Shown in pieces: positions 7,684-13,705 of a stretch of DNA of 15,234 nucleotides. Every line of letters starts with the position of its first letter. Position 1 is the first letter of the stretch. The notes below the pieces were generated by a model. The model did no database searches. It was not told the DNA's origin and was given only the letters and a program-made list of their open reading frames with translations. Made by a program: the position numbers and the translations under genes. Source of the stretch: JASGDB01 sp049841315 (GTDB lineage: Bacteria; Bacteroidota; Bacteroidia; Flavobacteriales; Weeksellaceae); contig JASGDB010000004.1 in assembly GCA_049841315.1 (NCBI GenBank), positions 1-15,234 of the forward strand, written 5' to 3'.

Positions 7684-8178
7684 CTAATCATTAAATTTAA
7701 ACCCGAATTTTTGTTGAATCATTTCAAAAAAATGATAAACAGTTTTCATTTTTTCATCATTTTTATTTTGGCTGTCCAAAGGTTCTTCATAAAAATATTT
7801 TTTCTTAATTCCATTAATATTCCAATGAATTGTATAAAAATCAGGGTCAATATATGTTATTGAAGTTGTATCTGCTTTTGGTTTATTGTTTACAATGTTT
7901 TCCCAAAATTCGGCACCATTTTTTAATCGAAAATTTTTAACATAAATATTATTATCATTGCCCATTTCCTGATACCATTTTGCTTTCCATTTTCCTTTTT
8001 TATTTTGTTTTAAAACAAATGCTTTTCCCGAAAAAAGAATATAAGATTTAGAAACATAAATCCGTAATTCATTTTGTTCTAATTTATTTTTCAATCCAAA
8101 TGTTTTGTCATAAAACTCATCTTGTGCAAAAGCATAAAAATTCACAACTAAGAGAAAAAATAAAATCGTTTTTTTCAT
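7684..8178 (-). CDS. Small exported protein of unknown function
   Basis: A 164-residue protein I do not recognise. The N-terminus is a classical signal peptide: Lys2-Lys3, a hydrophobic core at about 5-15, and an A-F-A site at 16-18, giving a mature protein that begins at Gln19. No cysteine follows, so it is not a lipoprotein. The mature part is lysine-, asparagine- and aromatic-rich, with several Trp and Tyr residues and probable beta strands, and ends in an amphipathic helix around FFEMIQQKFGFKF. Codon use is distinctly more AT-rich than in metF or metH, suggesting recent acquisition or relaxed constraint. It lies only 42 bases upstream of metF within the segment bounded by the metF direct repeats, so metF transcription may pass through it. 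Confidence 0.7.
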   Translation of the reverse strand: MKKTILFFLLVVNFYAFAQDEFYDKTFGLKNKLEQNELRIYVSKSYILFSGKAFVLKQNKKGKWKAKWYQEMGNDNNIYVKNFRLKNGAEFWENIVNNKPKADTTSITYIDPDFYTIHWNINGIKKKYFYEEPLDSQNKNDEKMKTVYHFFEMIQQKFGFKFND

Positions 8179-8196
8179 TTTTTAATTTTTTCAATT

Positions 8197-8319
8197 ACCA
8201 ATATATCGGTGCTTCACGCCTTTTTTTGTTTTTCGTTTTTCATAGGGCGTTGCTCTATGCTATTGATTTCTTTCATCGGGCTACACCCGATGCTATTGAT
8301 GTCGCCAATTGGCTACGCC
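8197..8319. repeat. REP-like hairpin mosaic, copy R1
   Basis: In order on the + strand: a degenerate ACC...CGGT palindrome and GGTGCTTCACGCC (8197-8220, decayed relative to R3); CATAGGGC-GTT-GCTCTATG (8241-8259, one mismatch pair); linker CTATTGAT; ATCGGG-CTACA-CCCGAT (8275-8291); linker GCTATTGAT again; GCCAATTGGC (8303-8312) and GGC-TAC-GCC (8311-8319). It lies upstream of the small exported-protein gene. Near-identical architecture at 9709-9802 shows it is a dispersed element. Confidence 0.75.
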
Positions 8320-8351
8320 GAATCTGCGATTTCGTGGCTTTTTCTCAAATT

Positions 8352-8376
8352 TTATACTTTACACTATACTGTAAAA
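8352..8376. repeat. Operator-like motif, third copy
   Basis: This 25-base block matches the block at 9571-9595 upstream of the phosphoribosyltransferase gene at 21 of 25 positions, including the intact half-site TACTGTAAAA. The opposite arm is degraded, so the inverted repeat is no longer perfect. It lies just beyond the stop codon of the duplicated gene fragment. Confidence 0.6.
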
Positions 8377-8378
8377 AA

Positions 8379-8488
8379 TTAAACATCTGTAATCACATCA
8401 AATCCTTTAAAACTTCCCACAACAGACAACGCTGTGATGTGTTTTGCGGTATTTTTCTGTTTCAGTTTTCCTGCAATTTGGTTCAAAG
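8379..8488 (-). pseudogene. Duplicated 3' fragment of the phosphoribosyltransferase gene
   Basis: The minus strand encodes the last 35 codons and the stop of the neighbouring gene (from the Leu after the DDAVGSGAT motif to the C-terminus), with no start or upstream part. It belongs to a 158-base repeat (8331-8488) matching 8508-8664, which contains the true gene end. In the coding part five bases differ: four are synonymous third-position changes and one gives Thr for Ile303. On its 5' side the fragment is cut precisely at hairpin repeat R2. It lacks the PRPP-binding loop and cannot be functional alone. Confidence 0.88.
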
Positions 8489-8516
8489 ATGCTATTGATG
8501 TCGCCACTTCGTGGCT
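8489..8516. repeat. REP-like hairpin element, copy R2 (short)
   Basis: ATGCTATTGAT followed by GTC and the hairpin GCCAC-TTC-GTGGC. This is the right half of the mosaic repeat only. It forms the junction between the two copies of the 158-base duplication, part of the hairpin belonging to the second copy. Confidence 0.75.
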
Positions 8517-8528
8517 TTTTCTTAAATT

Positions 8529-8553
8529 TTACACTTTACACTCTACTGTAAAA
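8529..8553. repeat. Operator-like motif, second copy, at the gene's 3' end
   Basis: This 25-base block matches 9571-9595 at 22 of 25 positions and ends immediately before the stop codon of the phosphoribosyltransferase gene as drawn on the + strand. The arm ACTGTAAAA is intact and the other arm reads CTTTACACT in place of TTTTACAGT. Confidence 0.65.
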
Positions 8554-8554
8554 A

Positions 8555-9535
8555 TTAAACATCTGTAATCACATCAAACCCTTTAAAACTTCCCACAACA
8601 GACAATGCCGTGATATGTTTTGCGATATTTTTCTGTTTCAGTTTTCCTGCAATTTGGTTCAAAGTGGCACCGGAACCAACCGCATCGTCTATCAAAAGCA
8701 CGTTTTCAAAAGTCTGATTGCTTTTCACTACAAACGTATTTTCCGCATTGTTTACGCGTTCTTCCAGTTTGTTCAGCGATTTTTGAGGAACCGGAATCAG
8801 GTTGCTGATTTTTAAAATTTCAATATGCGGAAGATTGATTTTCAGTTTCTTTTGAAGAAATTTCATAATCTGCGTTTCCCTTTTGATAGTCGGCGGAACA
8901 AATCCTACTGCATCAAACCCGTTATTTTCTATAAAATTTTCCAGCCGTGTTTTGATTTCCTGCACCAAAATTTTCATCAGCATTACATTCTGCCCTTGTT
9001 TGGCATAATGCAGAATCGTTCCGAGCCGTGTTTTGCCAAAGCGTTCTATCGCATAAAAATCAAAATAATAGATTTCGTCTATCCAAATTTTTTCAAAACC
9101 TTTCGTGTTTTTTAGTTTTTCAAAACCGTTAATCATTCCGTTTTCATCGGAATATCGGTTGTATTTTTCCCTTGTGGAGATATATTCCTGTACCGTTTTT
9201 TCCACAGGAAGATTCCTTTTTTTGCACCAGTAAGCGAATCCGTCAGTTCCTTCAAGAATTTCCCCGATTTCGGTAATGACCAGAAAATTGTTTTTCAGAA
9301 ACAAATCATCTTCATCGGAAATTTCAATTTTTTCCCGTTTTTCCTGCTTTGCATTATTGATTTTATAAATCGTTCGGGGAGAAGAACCGAGTTTGATGAC
9401 TTGTTTTTCTTCCAAAAGTTTCTTTAAAACAGAATGAACACTCTGCCTCGAAACCATAAGTTCATCGGCAATTTCACTTGCAGAAGATTCTTTATTCTCT
9501 TCTAAAAACTTTACAATTCTATCTTTGATGTTCAT
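8555..9535 (-). CDS. Winged-helix / ComF-like phosphoribosyltransferase fusion
   Basis: A 326-residue protein, probably a DNA-binding regulator that senses PRPP or a nucleotide. Residues 1-58 form a winged helix-turn-helix: SASEIADELMVSRQSVHSVLKKL (recognition helix) followed by a wing around GSSPRTIYKI. Residues 70-205 are a helical linker without recognised motifs. Residues 206-326 look like a type I phosphoribosyltransferase of the ComF type: GFVPPTIKRE, then QKSLNKLEERVNNAENTF (ComF-like Q..L...R..N..F spacing), then the PRPP loop VLLIDDAVGSGAT with Asp283-Asp284 intact. The layout parallels B. subtilis PurR (winged helix plus PRT), but the PRT part looks closer to ComF. The start at 9535 is supported by a promoter 22 bases upstream. 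A perfect inverted repeat overlaps the expected -33 position, suggesting autoregulation. Catalysis versus sensing is undetermined. Confidence 0.82.
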   Translation of the reverse strand: MNIKDRIVKFLEENKESSASEIADELMVSRQSVHSVLKKLLEEKQVIKLGSSPRTIYKINNAKQEKREKIEISDEDDLFLKNNFLVITEIGEILEGTDGFAYWCKKRNLPVEKTVQEYISTREKYNRYSDENGMINGFEKLKNTKGFEKIWIDEIYYFDFYAIERFGKTRLGTILHYAKQGQNVMLMKILVQEIKTRLENFIENNGFDAVGFVPPTIKRETQIMKFLQKKLKINLPHIEILKISNLIPVPQKSLNKLEERVNNAENTFVVKSNQTFENVLLIDDAVGSGATLNQIAGKLKQKNIAKHITALSVVGSFKGFDVITDV

Positions 9536-9556
9536 TTTTCAGTGATTTTGATAAAA

Positions 9557-9564
9557 CAAAGATA
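9557..9564 (-). promoter_or_regulatory. -7 promoter element TATCTTTG of the regulator gene
   Basis: On the minus strand TATCTTTG fits TAnnTTTG exactly and ends 21 bases before the ATG at 9535. The palindrome at 9576-9595 occupies the upstream spacer and -33 region. Confidence 0.65.
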
Positions 9565-9575
9565 CTGATTTTACA

Positions 9576-9595
9576 TTTTACAGTTTACTGTAAAA
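9576..9595. promoter_or_regulatory. Perfect inverted repeat, likely operator
   Basis: TTTTACAGT (9576-9584), spacer TT, ACTGTAAAA (9587-9595): a perfect 9+9 bp inverted repeat with roughly two-turn length, typical of a dimeric winged-helix regulator site. It starts 12 bases upstream of the -7 element and covers the -33 position, so a bound protein would probably block transcription. The likely ligand is the adjacent winged-helix protein itself (inference). Confidence 0.7.
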
Positions 9596-9598
9596 TAA

Positions 9599-9667
9599 TC
9601 ACGTAATCCTTTCAAAGGAAAAAAGTGTTTTTCCGGCGGCGTTTTTTATGTGGTCTGTTATTTTCAT
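9599..9667 (-). pseudogene. metF': Truncated metF 5' fragment (22-codon chimeric remnant)
   Basis: From an ATG at 9667 the minus strand encodes 19 residues matching the MetF N-terminus with one change (Glu5 to Asp), then Arg-Ile-Thr and a TGA at 9599. The joining sequence after codon 19 (AAAGGATT-ACGTGATTA) matches the phosphoribosyltransferase 3' end (codons for KGFDVI) with a two-base deletion and one mismatch, so this may be a metF/phosphoribosyltransferase fusion scar. It could still be translated as a short peptide upstream of the regulator promoter. Confidence 0.75.
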
Positions 9668-9702
9668 TCTTTGTTTTTGTTCAAAGTTTAAGGTTTAAAG
9701 TT
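9610..9702 (-). repeat. Direct repeat copy B: orphan metF 5' end plus leader
   Basis: This is the partner of 7584-7675. Together the two copies bracket 1.9 kb holding the small exported-protein gene, the duplicated fragment and the regulator gene. The coding part agrees at 56 of 58 bases. Confidence 0.9.
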
Positions 9703-9708
9703 TTTCGA

Positions 9709-9802
9709 TTACCGATATGTCGGTGCTTCGCACCTTTTTATGTTTCGTTTTTCATTTTTCATAGGGCGTTGCCCTATGCTATTGATTTCGCCACTTCGTG
9801 GC
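9709..9802. repeat. REP-like hairpin mosaic, copy R3 (best preserved)
   Basis: ACCGA-TATG-TCGGT (9711-9724) overlaps GGTGC-TTC-GCACC (9722-9734); after a T-rich spacer comes CATAGGGC-GTT-GCCCTATG (9760-9778), the linker CTATTGATTTC, and GCCAC-TTC-GTGGC (9790-9802). All four stems are perfect. It lies between metH and the orphan metF fragment and shares its order of parts with R1. Confidence 0.8.
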
Positions 9803-9856
9803 TTTTTTTCATTTTTCAAAATTAATAACTCTCACAGTTAGTATTAGAGATGTTCT

Positions 9857-9875
9857 CCCCTTTGGGGGAAAGGGG
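9857..9875. terminator. GC-rich hairpin just after metH
   Basis: CCCCTTT (9857-9863) can pair with AAAGGGG (9869-9875) around GGGGG, immediately past the metH stop codon. An alternative fold is CCCC-TTT-GGGG. There is no T-run on the metH transcript side, so it may be a weak terminator, a transcript-end stabiliser, or another dispersed repeat. Confidence 0.4.
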
Positions 9876-9877
9876 GC

Positions 9878-12538
9878 TTACAAATTCGGATTCAGCCATT
9901 TCCTCGCCGTTTCCAAATCTTCGTTTTTCCGTTTTGCATAATCTTTCAGTTGGTCTTCCGTGATTTTTCCCAAACCGAAATATTTGGCGTGCGGACTTCC
10001 AAAATAATACCCTGAAACCGAAGCCGTTGGGAACATTGCCAGACTTTCCGTGAGTTCCACACCGATATTTTCTTTCACTTTCAGAAGTTCCCAAATCGTG
10101 AGTTTTTCCGTGTGGTCGGGACAAGCCGGATAACCGGGAGCAGGGCGGATTCCTTTGTATTTTTCGGAAATCAAATCTTCGTTTTTCAGATTTTCATCGG
10201 AAGCGTAACCCCAAATTTCGGTTCTTACTTTTTTATGCAAAAATTCCGCAAACGCTTCTGCAAAACGGTCTGCCAGTGCTTTTACCATAATCGCATTGTA
10301 ATCATCGTGGTCGTCTTCGTATTTTTTCGCGAGTTCGTCCGTTCCGAAACCTGCCGTTACGCAGAACGCCCCGATATAATCGGTTTTCCCCGAACTTTTC
10401 GGTGCAATGAAATCCGACAATGCCAAATATTCCTTTCCTTCCGATTTTTTGAGTTGCTGTCTTAATGTTCGGAACGTGAAATGTTCGTTTCCGTTTTTCA
10501 GTTCAATATCGTCTTTTTCCGTAGAATTGGCAGGAAATATTCCGAAAACGGCTTTTGCAGTGAGAAGTTTTTCATCAATGATTTTTCTGAGCATTTTTTT
10601 GGCATCATTGTAAAGTTCTTTTGCGTGTTCGCCGACCAATTCATCTTCCAGAATTTTCGGGAATTTTCCGTGTAAATCCCAACTCCTGAAAAACGGGCTC
10701 CAATCCATAAAATCCAATAATTCTTCAAGGTTTTGATTTTCAATGATTGTTACACCTAAATTTTTCGGCTCAAAAATTTCTTCATTTTCCCAATCGATTT
10801 TAAATTTCTGTTTTCTCGCTTCTTCAATGGAAATGTATTCTTTATCCACTTGTCTGCTTAGAAATTTTTCCCGAAATTCTTCGTATTCCTTTTTTAATTC
10901 GAGAGAATATCCGGTGGATTTTTCCCTGTTAATGAGCGAACTCACAACACCGACCGCTCGCGAAGCATCATTAACGTGAACAACGGCATTGCTGTATTTC
11001 GGGTCAATTTTTACGGCTGTATGTGCTTTGGAAGTGGTTGCACCGCCAATCAGCAAAGGGAAATCGAGATTCTGCCTTTCCAATTCCGCCGCAACGTGAA
11101 CCATTTCGTCCAAACTCGGCGTAATCAGACCGCTCAAACCAATCACGTCCACTTTTTCATCAATCGCCGTCTGAATGATTTTTTCCGCCGGAACCATTAC
11201 GCCCAAATCCACAATTTCGTAATTATTACAACCCAAAACCACGCTCACAATATTTTTTCCAATGTCGTGAACATCGCCTTTTACGGTTGCCATCAGCACT
11301 TTTCCGTTGGAATTTTGGGTTTGGTCTTTTTCCGCTTCAATGAAAGGTTGTAGATACGCCACCGCTTTTTTCATCACTCTTGCGGATTTTACGACTTGCG
11401 GCAAAAACATCTTTCCACTTCCGAACAAATCGCCGACAACGCCCATTCCCGTCATCAGATTGATTTCGATGACGTCCAACGGTTTTGAAGCGAGTTTTCG
11501 GGCTTCTTCCACGTCTTCTTCGATGAAACGGTCGATTCCTTTTACCAAAGAGTGTGTAATTCTGTCCTGCAAAGGATTTTTCCGCCATTCCAAATCTTCC
11601 GTAATTTCCTTTTTTACGGATTTGTGCTTTTCGGAATAATCCAGCAATCTTTCGGTGGCATCATCGCGTCTGTCGAGCATTACGTCTTCCACGAGTTCCA
11701 GCAATTCTTTCGGAATTTCATCGTAAACTTCGAGCATTGTCGGGTTTACGATTCCCATATTCATTCCCGATTTTATGGCGTGATACAGGAAAACGGAATG
11801 CATCGCCTCGCGAACCGCATCATTCCCACGGAACGAAAACGAAACGTTGGAAACCCCGCCCGAAACCGAAACATACGGCAGATTTTCGCGAACCCATTTC
11901 GTGGCTTCGATGAAATCCAGAGCGTTTCTGCGGTGTTCTTCCATTCCTGTCGCCACCGGAAAAATATTCAAATCGAAAATAATATCTTCCGCAGGAAATT
12001 TCACTTTATTGACCAAAATATCGTAGGAACGCTTTGCAATTTCGATTCTTCTTTCGTAATTATCGGCTTGTCCGTCCTCATCAAAAGCCATAATAATTGC
12101 GGCTGCTCCGTATCTTTTTATCGCTTTTGCGCGAAAGATAAATTCTTCCTCGCCCTCTTTCAAACTAATGGAATTTACGACCGCTTTTCCCTGAACGACC
12201 TGCAATCCGGCTTCCAGAATTTCCCATTTTGAGGAATCAATCATTATCGGAATTCTCGCAATATCGGGTTCGGAAGCGATGAGATTCAGGAATTTTATCA
12301 TCGAAGATTTTCCGTCCAGAAGTCCGTCATCAAAATTGACATCGAGAATCTGAGCACCGCCTTCCACCTGATGACGGGCAATATCGAGTGCTTCGGAAAA
12401 TTTTTCTTCCTTAATCAATCTCAAAAATTTCTTTGAACCAGCGACATTCGTTCTTTCTCCAACATTGATGAAATTGGATTCGGGAGTGATGATAAGCGGT
12501 TCGAGACCGGAGAGTTTTAATATTTTTTGATTGTTCAT
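9878..12538 (-). CDS. metH: Methionine synthase, folate/B12/activation part
   Basis: Cobalamin-dependent transfer of methyl from 5-methyltetrahydrofolate to homocysteine. At 886 residues it is about 340 shorter than E. coli MetH because the N-terminal homocysteine-binding barrel is absent. Domains in order: pterin-binding TIM barrel (about 15-310, NVGERTNVAGS at 25-35); B12 cap helices (about 320-405); Rossmann-like cobalamin domain (about 410-545) with D422-V-H424-D-I-G427, His424 being the cobalt ligand; and the reactivation domain (about 560-886) with RPAPGYPACPDH (798-809) for AdoMet binding. All key motifs are intact, so it needs a separate homocysteine-binding partner, as is usual in Bacteroidota with split MetH. 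That partner is not within the 2.7 kb upstream. The ATG at 12538 lies 25 residues before the first conserved motif, supporting the start. Confidence 0.95.
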   Translation of the reverse strand: MNNQKILKLSGLEPLIITPESNFINVGERTNVAGSKKFLRLIKEEKFSEALDIARHQVEGGAQILDVNFDDGLLDGKSSMIKFLNLIASEPDIARIPIMIDSSKWEILEAGLQVVQGKAVVNSISLKEGEEEFIFRAKAIKRYGAAAIIMAFDEDGQADNYERRIEIAKRSYDILVNKVKFPAEDIIFDLNIFPVATGMEEHRRNALDFIEATKWVRENLPYVSVSGGVSNVSFSFRGNDAVREAMHSVFLYHAIKSGMNMGIVNPTMLEVYDEIPKELLELVEDVMLDRRDDATERLLDYSEKHKSVKKEITEDLEWRKNPLQDRITHSLVKGIDRFIEEDVEEARKLASKPLDVIEINLMTGMGVVGDLFGSGKMFLPQVVKSARVMKKAVAYLQPFIEAEKDQTQNSNGKVLMATVKGDVHDIGKNIVSVVLGCNNYEIVDLGVMVPAEKIIQTAIDEKVDVIGLSGLITPSLDEMVHVAAELERQNLDFPLLIGGATTSKAHTAVKIDPKYSNAVVHVNDASRAVGVVSSLINREKSTGYSLELKKEYEEFREKFLSRQVDKEYISIEEARKQKFKIDWENEEIFEPKNLGVTIIENQNLEELLDFMDWSPFFRSWDLHGKFPKILEDELVGEHAKELYNDAKKMLRKIIDEKLLTAKAVFGIFPANSTEKDDIELKNGNEHFTFRTLRQQLKKSEGKEYLALSDFIAPKSSGKTDYIGAFCVTAGFGTDELAKKYEDDHDDYNAIMVKALADRFAEAFAEFLHKKVRTEIWGYASDENLKNEDLISEKYKGIRPAPGYPACPDHTEKLTIWELLKVKENIGVELTESLAMFPTASVSGYYFGSPHAKYFGLGKITEDQLKDYAKRKNEDLETARKWLNPNL

Positions 12539-12558
12539 TTTTTTAATTTTTTAAAGAC

Positions 12559-12645
12559 AAGGTCTGAAAGACCTTAATCAATAGCATTGGGCAACGCCCA
12601 ACCCAATGAAAAAATATGCGGTGTGATGGGAAGCCCTGAAAGGGC
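12559..12645. repeat. REP-like hairpin mosaic, copy R4 (reverse orientation)
   Basis: AAGGTCT-GAA-AGACCTT (12559-12575), ATCAATAGC (the linker reversed), TTGGGC-AAC-GCCCAA (12588-12602), then GCCCT-GAA-AGGGC (12633-12645). Read on the minus strand this has the same order of parts as R3, but with different stem sequences. Confidence 0.75.
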
Positions 12646-12709
12646 GACATCCTATTGCATTATTTTTCCAAAATTCAATTTTATTATTTAAAATTTCATT
12701 ATTGATTTC

Positions 12710-12837
12710 GGTCTTTCAGACCTCGTTTTTTTTCGTTTTTTTATAATTCATAAATTCATAGGGCTTTGCCCTATGCTATTGATTTCGCCACTTCGTGGCT
12801 CGTTATGATTTCTATCATTATGTCGCCACTTCGTGGC
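12710..12837. repeat. REP-like hairpin mosaic, copy R5
   Basis: GGTCT-TTC-AGACC (12710-12722), an AT-rich spacer, CATAGGGC-TTT-GCCCTATG (12757-12775), linker CTATTGATTTC, GCCAC-TTC-GTGGC (12787-12799), an ATGAT/ATCAT palindrome (12806-12819), and a second GCCAC-TTC-GTGGC (12825-12837). It faces R4 head to head, an arrangement typical of BIME-like pairs. Confidence 0.78.
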
Positions 12838-12874
12838 CGGTTAATTAAAAATATATTAATTTTATGCATTATTT

Positions 12875-13705
12875 TTAATCAAACAAAAATATTTTCCAAT
12901 GTTTCTGCGGCAGTTCAAGAACTTTATGATGTCCGTGAATGATGTTATCATATGGTATTCTTAACAAATCCTGATTGTGAACTGTCATTTCCTGTTCGTC
13001 TAATTTGTTATACATCACTATTTCCTCTGTGCCTAACATATTTGATGTCTGTTCAAAATACAAGTTGTAAGCATTTCCTTTGACTTCATAATAAAATCTT
13101 GGAATACCCGAAACTTCGGTGTGGTAATCTTCAATAGCTGATAACAACGAATACGGATAATGCCCATTTGTATTTTTATATGCTTCGATGTCAGCAATTA
13201 ATTGTTCACTCTGTTGTATTACGAAATCTGTGGATTTATCTTTTACTTTTTCAAAATATGCCAAACGAATAGACACGACTGTCAGCGGAATAATAATGAG
13301 ATAATACGGAATAATGCTGTTTGGAACAGGGTGCAGGTTTACTTTTTTTCGGATTAAAAAAAGAAAAATGCCCATTCCTAAAATGGCGATTGCCGAAAAC
13401 CTGTTGTCCGAAGCGAAAGCACCAAGTGCTGATGCCAAAATAATAATTATTGCTATAACAAAAATCGCTCTTTTAAGGTATAACGGAGATTTTACGGTCT
13501 GTTTATTTTTTCTATTGGTAATGTTGAGTAAAAGCCAAATCAGTCCAATCGGAACGAGAAGTAATGACGAAAAAACTGCAAATTGGAAAATGTAAGAAAT
13601 CCCAACCGCAAAATAATCATAATCCCCGTGAAAGAAAGGAAGAAAAATCCCCGTAAAAAGGATAACGATTGCCGATAAAATTTTAATAATATGTTTCATT
13701 CTCAT
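12875..13705 (-). CDS. Polytopic membrane protein with pseudopilin-like helix
   Basis: A 276-residue protein of unknown function. Five membrane segments are apparent (about 6-25, 37-60, 79-97, 103-119, 131-150), followed by a soluble C-terminal domain of about 125 residues. That domain begins with a helix and turn (about 161-192, ending EAYKNTNGHYPYSLLSAI) resembling the helix-Y-x-x-NGxYP pattern after the N-terminal helix of type II pseudopilins; the resemblance may be structural rather than homologous, as no prepilin cleavage motif is present. I chose the ATG at 13705 because it overlaps the TGA of the upstream propeller gene (ATGA), giving translational coupling; the longer frame would need a GTG start. 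Another ATG lies at 13699. Confidence 0.72.
   Translation of the reverse strand: MRMKHIIKILSAIVILFTGIFLPFFHGDYDYFAVGISYIFQFAVFSSLLLVPIGLIWLLLNITNRKNKQTVKSPLYLKRAIFVIAIIIILASALGAFASDNRFSAIAILGMGIFLFLIRKKVNLHPVPNSIIPYYLIIIPLTVVSIRLAYFEKVKDKSTDFVIQQSEQLIADIEAYKNTNGHYPYSLLSAIEDYHTEVSGIPRFYYEVKGNAYNLYFEQTSNMLGTEEIVMYNKLDEQEMTVHNQDLLRIPYDNIIHGHHKVLELPQKHWKIFLFD

Larger units (their letters stand above)
12539..12874. other. 336-bp gap dominated by hairpin repeats; no gene
   Basis: The region upstream of metH holds two REP-like clusters in opposite orientation (R4 and R5) with an AT-rich stretch between them. No open reading frame with coding character and no cobalamin or SAM riboswitch is recognised. 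A metH promoter matching TAnnTTTG was not found here. Confidence 0.6.

Noticed and set aside
8100..8498. Plus-strand open frame of 132 codons across the repeat region
   Set aside because: It runs over hairpin repeats and the antisense of the small exported-protein gene and the duplicated fragment; its composition is not protein-like.
7584..9702. A classical composite transposon or insertion sequence
   Set aside because: The flanking repeats are metF sequence, not IS ends. No transposase or integrase is encoded between them and no terminal inverted repeats are seen.
8197..9802. CRISPR array suggested by repeated blocks
   Set aside because: Repeats are few, vary in length and sequence, are palindromic mosaics, and lack uniform spacers or cas genes.
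11552..12232. Plus-strand 226-codon frame inside metH
   Set aside because: It lies antisense to the conserved pterin-binding domain of MetH and is a shadow frame.
12787..12837. GCCACT-type words upstream of metH, recalling the B12-box of cobalamin riboswitches
   Set aside because: They are the GCCAC-TTC-GTGGC hairpins of the dispersed repeat, which also occur downstream of metH and near unrelated genes. No other riboswitch core element is visible.
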